Positions 13,786 to 14,725 of a stretch of 14,725 nt of DNA are shown piece after piece. Under the pieces are notes generated by a model that worked only from the letters and a program-made list of their open reading frames with translations, had not been told where the DNA came from and made no database searches. A program made the position numbers and the translations under genes. The stretch is from an uncultured Arthrobacter sp. Its GTDB lineage: Bacteria > Actinomycetota > Actinomycetes > Actinomycetales > Micrococcaceae. The stretch is taken from NCBI GenBank assembly GCA_937873245.1, contig CALMVY010000345.1, positions 1 to 14,725 on the forward strand, written 5' to 3'. The stretch's first letter is position 1. Every line of letters starts with the position of its first letter.

Positions 13786-14388
13786 TCAGGTTCGGGGAAC
13801 CTGTTCGCCCTCAAGGGTGAGGTCCGGGTGCTCGACGGTGTTGGAGGTCGAATCGATCACGCCGGGAATGACGATCTTGCCGGGCGGCAGCTTCACCTCG
13901 CGCCAGATCTTCCACTCGTGCTCATGCGCACCGTTGGCGGCGGGGAACGACACCGCCTGCGGCAGAGCGGTCAGCACGATGTCGACGATATCCCTGAGCG
14001 GCACGTCGGTGTGGCGCGGGGCCATGGTCGAGCCCCAGCACACATGCATGCGCATGCGATCGGGCGGCAGGTCGCGCACCGCGTGGTTGAGCGCGGCGAC
14101 GTTGACGGCGATGATCTTGCGGAATTCCTTGAGGGGCAGGTCGAGATAGACCATGTGGCGCAGCATCGCGAGGTCGGGGCAGTCGAGTTGCAGGATGAAG
14201 CCGGCCTCGACGATCGCCTGGTACTCGCGCCGCATCACGTCGGCGATGATGGGAGTCAGCCCTTCGGCCGCCCATCGCTCGGCGCGATCGCCGCTGCGCG
14301 TGACGGCAAACACTTGCTCACCCTCGGCGAGCCACCGCCGGGCCACGCGCTCTCCCAGGTATCCGCAGCCGAAAATCAACTTGGTCAT
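13786..14388 (-). CDS. Chimeric reading frame: epimerase N-terminus joined to MetE-like core
   Basis: A continuous 200-aa frame begins at ATG 14388, 13 bp after the RuvX stop. Residues 1-51 are the NAD(P)-binding start of a sugar-epimerase-like protein. From residue 52 (MRREYQAIVEAG) the sequence is the middle of a cobalamin-independent methionine synthase-type domain, ending at about residue 190. The last ten residues (TLEGEQVPRT) match neither family. No known protein to my memory combines these parts, and both are incomplete, so a working product is unlikely. The two halves are listed separately below. Confidence 0.55.
   Translation of the reverse strand: MTKLIFGCGYLGERVARRWLAEGEQVFAVTRSGDRAERWAAEGLTPIIADVMRREYQAIVEAGFILQLDCPDLAMLRHMVYLDLPLKEFRKIIAVNVAALNHAVRDLPPDRMRMHVCWGSTMAPRHTDVPLRDIVDIVLTALPQAVSFPAANGAHEHEWKIWREVKLPPGKIVIPGVIDSTSNTVEHPDLTLEGEQVPRT
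13787..13803. terminator. Small hairpin after the conjugation ATPase gene
   Basis: CAGGTTC and GAACCTG form a perfect 7-bp stem with a 3-nt loop, 60 bp past the ATPase stop. There is no T-run. It may be the end of that transcription unit. It also lies at the edge of the next foreign segment. Confidence 0.35.
13819..14235 (-). pseudogene. Internal fragment of a MetE-like (cobalamin-independent methionine synthase II) protein
   Basis: About 139 codons from the middle of a UROD/MetE-type methyltransferase barrel (full proteins ~340-380 aa). Visible: FILQLDCPDLAM (substrate-loop region), AVNVAALNHAV, MRMHVCWGS with the His-x-Cys zinc ligands of the family, DVPLRDIVDIVL, AANGAHEHEWKIW and KIVIPGVIDSTSNTVEHPDL. 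The N-terminal ~170 residues and the C-terminal part with the last zinc ligand are missing. The start abuts the epimerase fragment near 14235, and the end falls into non-matching sequence near 13819. Donor group unclear. Confidence 0.75.
14236..14388 (-). pseudogene. 5' fragment of an NAD(P)-dependent epimerase/dehydratase-like gene
   Basis: The first 51 codons of an extended-SDR/YeeZ-like protein. MTKLIFGCGYLGERVARRW contains the dinucleotide-binding GCGYLG (variant of GxxGxxG) at residues 7-12, and EQVFAVTRSGDRAERW has the Arg/Ser turn after strand 2. The frame then leaves the family after LTPIIADV. The ATG sits 13 bp after the RuvX stop, so the two were an operon in the donor. The sequence resembles planctomycete members as I remember them. 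The remaining ~220 residues are absent. Confidence 0.75.
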
Positions 14389-14401
14389 TGTGGTTTGTCG
14401 C

Positions 14402-14725
14402 TCAATCGTCCAGCCCGCGAGGCGGCGCGATCGCGGGATCGTGTCCACTACGCAACTGTTCCAGGTACGCCGTGAGCATGATTTGCGCGGCCAGCTTGTC
14501 GAGCCGTGCCTGGCGCCGCTTCTTGGTCAACTTCATGCCCGAGAGCAGCGCCTGCGCCTCCTGCGTCGTGAAGCGCTCGTCGAAGTAGACCACTTCGACA
14601 CCCGTTGCTTCGGCCAGCCAGGCGCCAAACGTGCGGGCCTCGCGCGATTTTGCGCTTTCGCGGCCATCGAGGTGTACCGGCAGGCCGACAACGAACCGCG
14701 CGATCTGCTCCTCGGCGGCCAAGGT
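14402..14725 (-). CDS. ruvX: RuvX/YqgF Holliday-junction-resolvase-like protein, 5' end outside window
   Basis: C-terminal ~107 codons of YqgF/RuvX, an RNase H-fold nuclease thought to act on pre-16S rRNA or Holliday junctions. Visible: ARFVVGLPVHLDGRES (second acidic-motif region), the EAR-FGAWLAEATGV helix, VVYFDERFTTQEAQ with the catalytic-site DERFTT, and DKLAAQIMLTAYLE with the final conserved Asp. The N-terminal DxGxxRIG motif lies beyond the window edge. The wording of GLPVHLDGRES and the KLAAQIMLTAYLE end looks planctomycete-like, not actinobacterial. It therefore probably has a different origin from the first 12 kb. Confidence 0.88.
   Translation of the reverse strand, partial: TLAAEEQIARFVVGLPVHLDGRESAKSREARTFGAWLAEATGVEVVYFDERFTTQEAQALLSGMKLTKKRRQARLDKLAAQIMLTAYLEQLRSGHDPAIAPPRGLDD

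Noticed and set aside
1..14725. tRNA, rRNA or known defence, toxin-antitoxin or biosynthetic cluster
   Set aside because: Reading both strands gave no tRNA/rRNA-like sequence and no recognisable defence or cluster gene set.

Overview
The first ~12.28 kb read as ordinary chromosome of a high-GC actinobacterium, most like Arthrobacter/Pseudarthrobacter (Micrococcaceae). This rests on the strong GC bias, GTG starts, GC-rich hairpin terminators and remembered resemblance of several small proteins (DUF6221, three-helix-bundle, paired DUF202, TspO). It is not a database result.

Layout of the actinobacterial part: a small winged-helix-like protein behind a sigma70-like promoter (253-636); a 67-aa unknown with a very strong terminator (793-996, minus); a minus-strand cluster of pyruvate kinase-like protein, CPA1-type cation/proton antiporter (10-bp overlap) and alpha/beta hydrolase (5582 down to 1337); two small divergent unknowns (5769-6026 minus, 6091-6330 plus); a MOSC protein followed by a MarR regulator (7459 down to 6409), divergent from a SnoaL-like protein, a DUF6221 protein and a membrane-anchored DM13 protein (7640-9070); ribosome-rescue hydrolase ArfB (9099-9521, minus) divergent from galT (9634-10755); a bidirectional terminator; two adjacent DUF202 membrane proteins, one carrying a (Gly-Thr)10 repeat (11709 down to 10823); and a TspO gene.

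From ~12.28 kb the window becomes a patchwork. The TspO reading frame loses its start exactly where a VirB4/TraC-like conjugation ATPase (12287-13726, plus) begins without its own N-terminus. About 95 bp after that gene, a headless and tailless piece of a MetE-like methyltransferase (13819-14235, minus) begins. It joins in frame to the first ~51 residues of a sugar-epimerase-like NAD(P)-binding protein (14236-14388), which lies just downstream of an incomplete RuvX (14402-14725). The last two look planctomycete-like to me, not actinobacterial. Three abrupt joins in under 2 kb, each cutting a conserved gene, fit a chimeric contig (misassembly or amplification chimera) better than a natural locus. 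I did not find a convincing new biological system. The mosaic end is the most important thing to check before interpreting any gene right of 12.2 kb.
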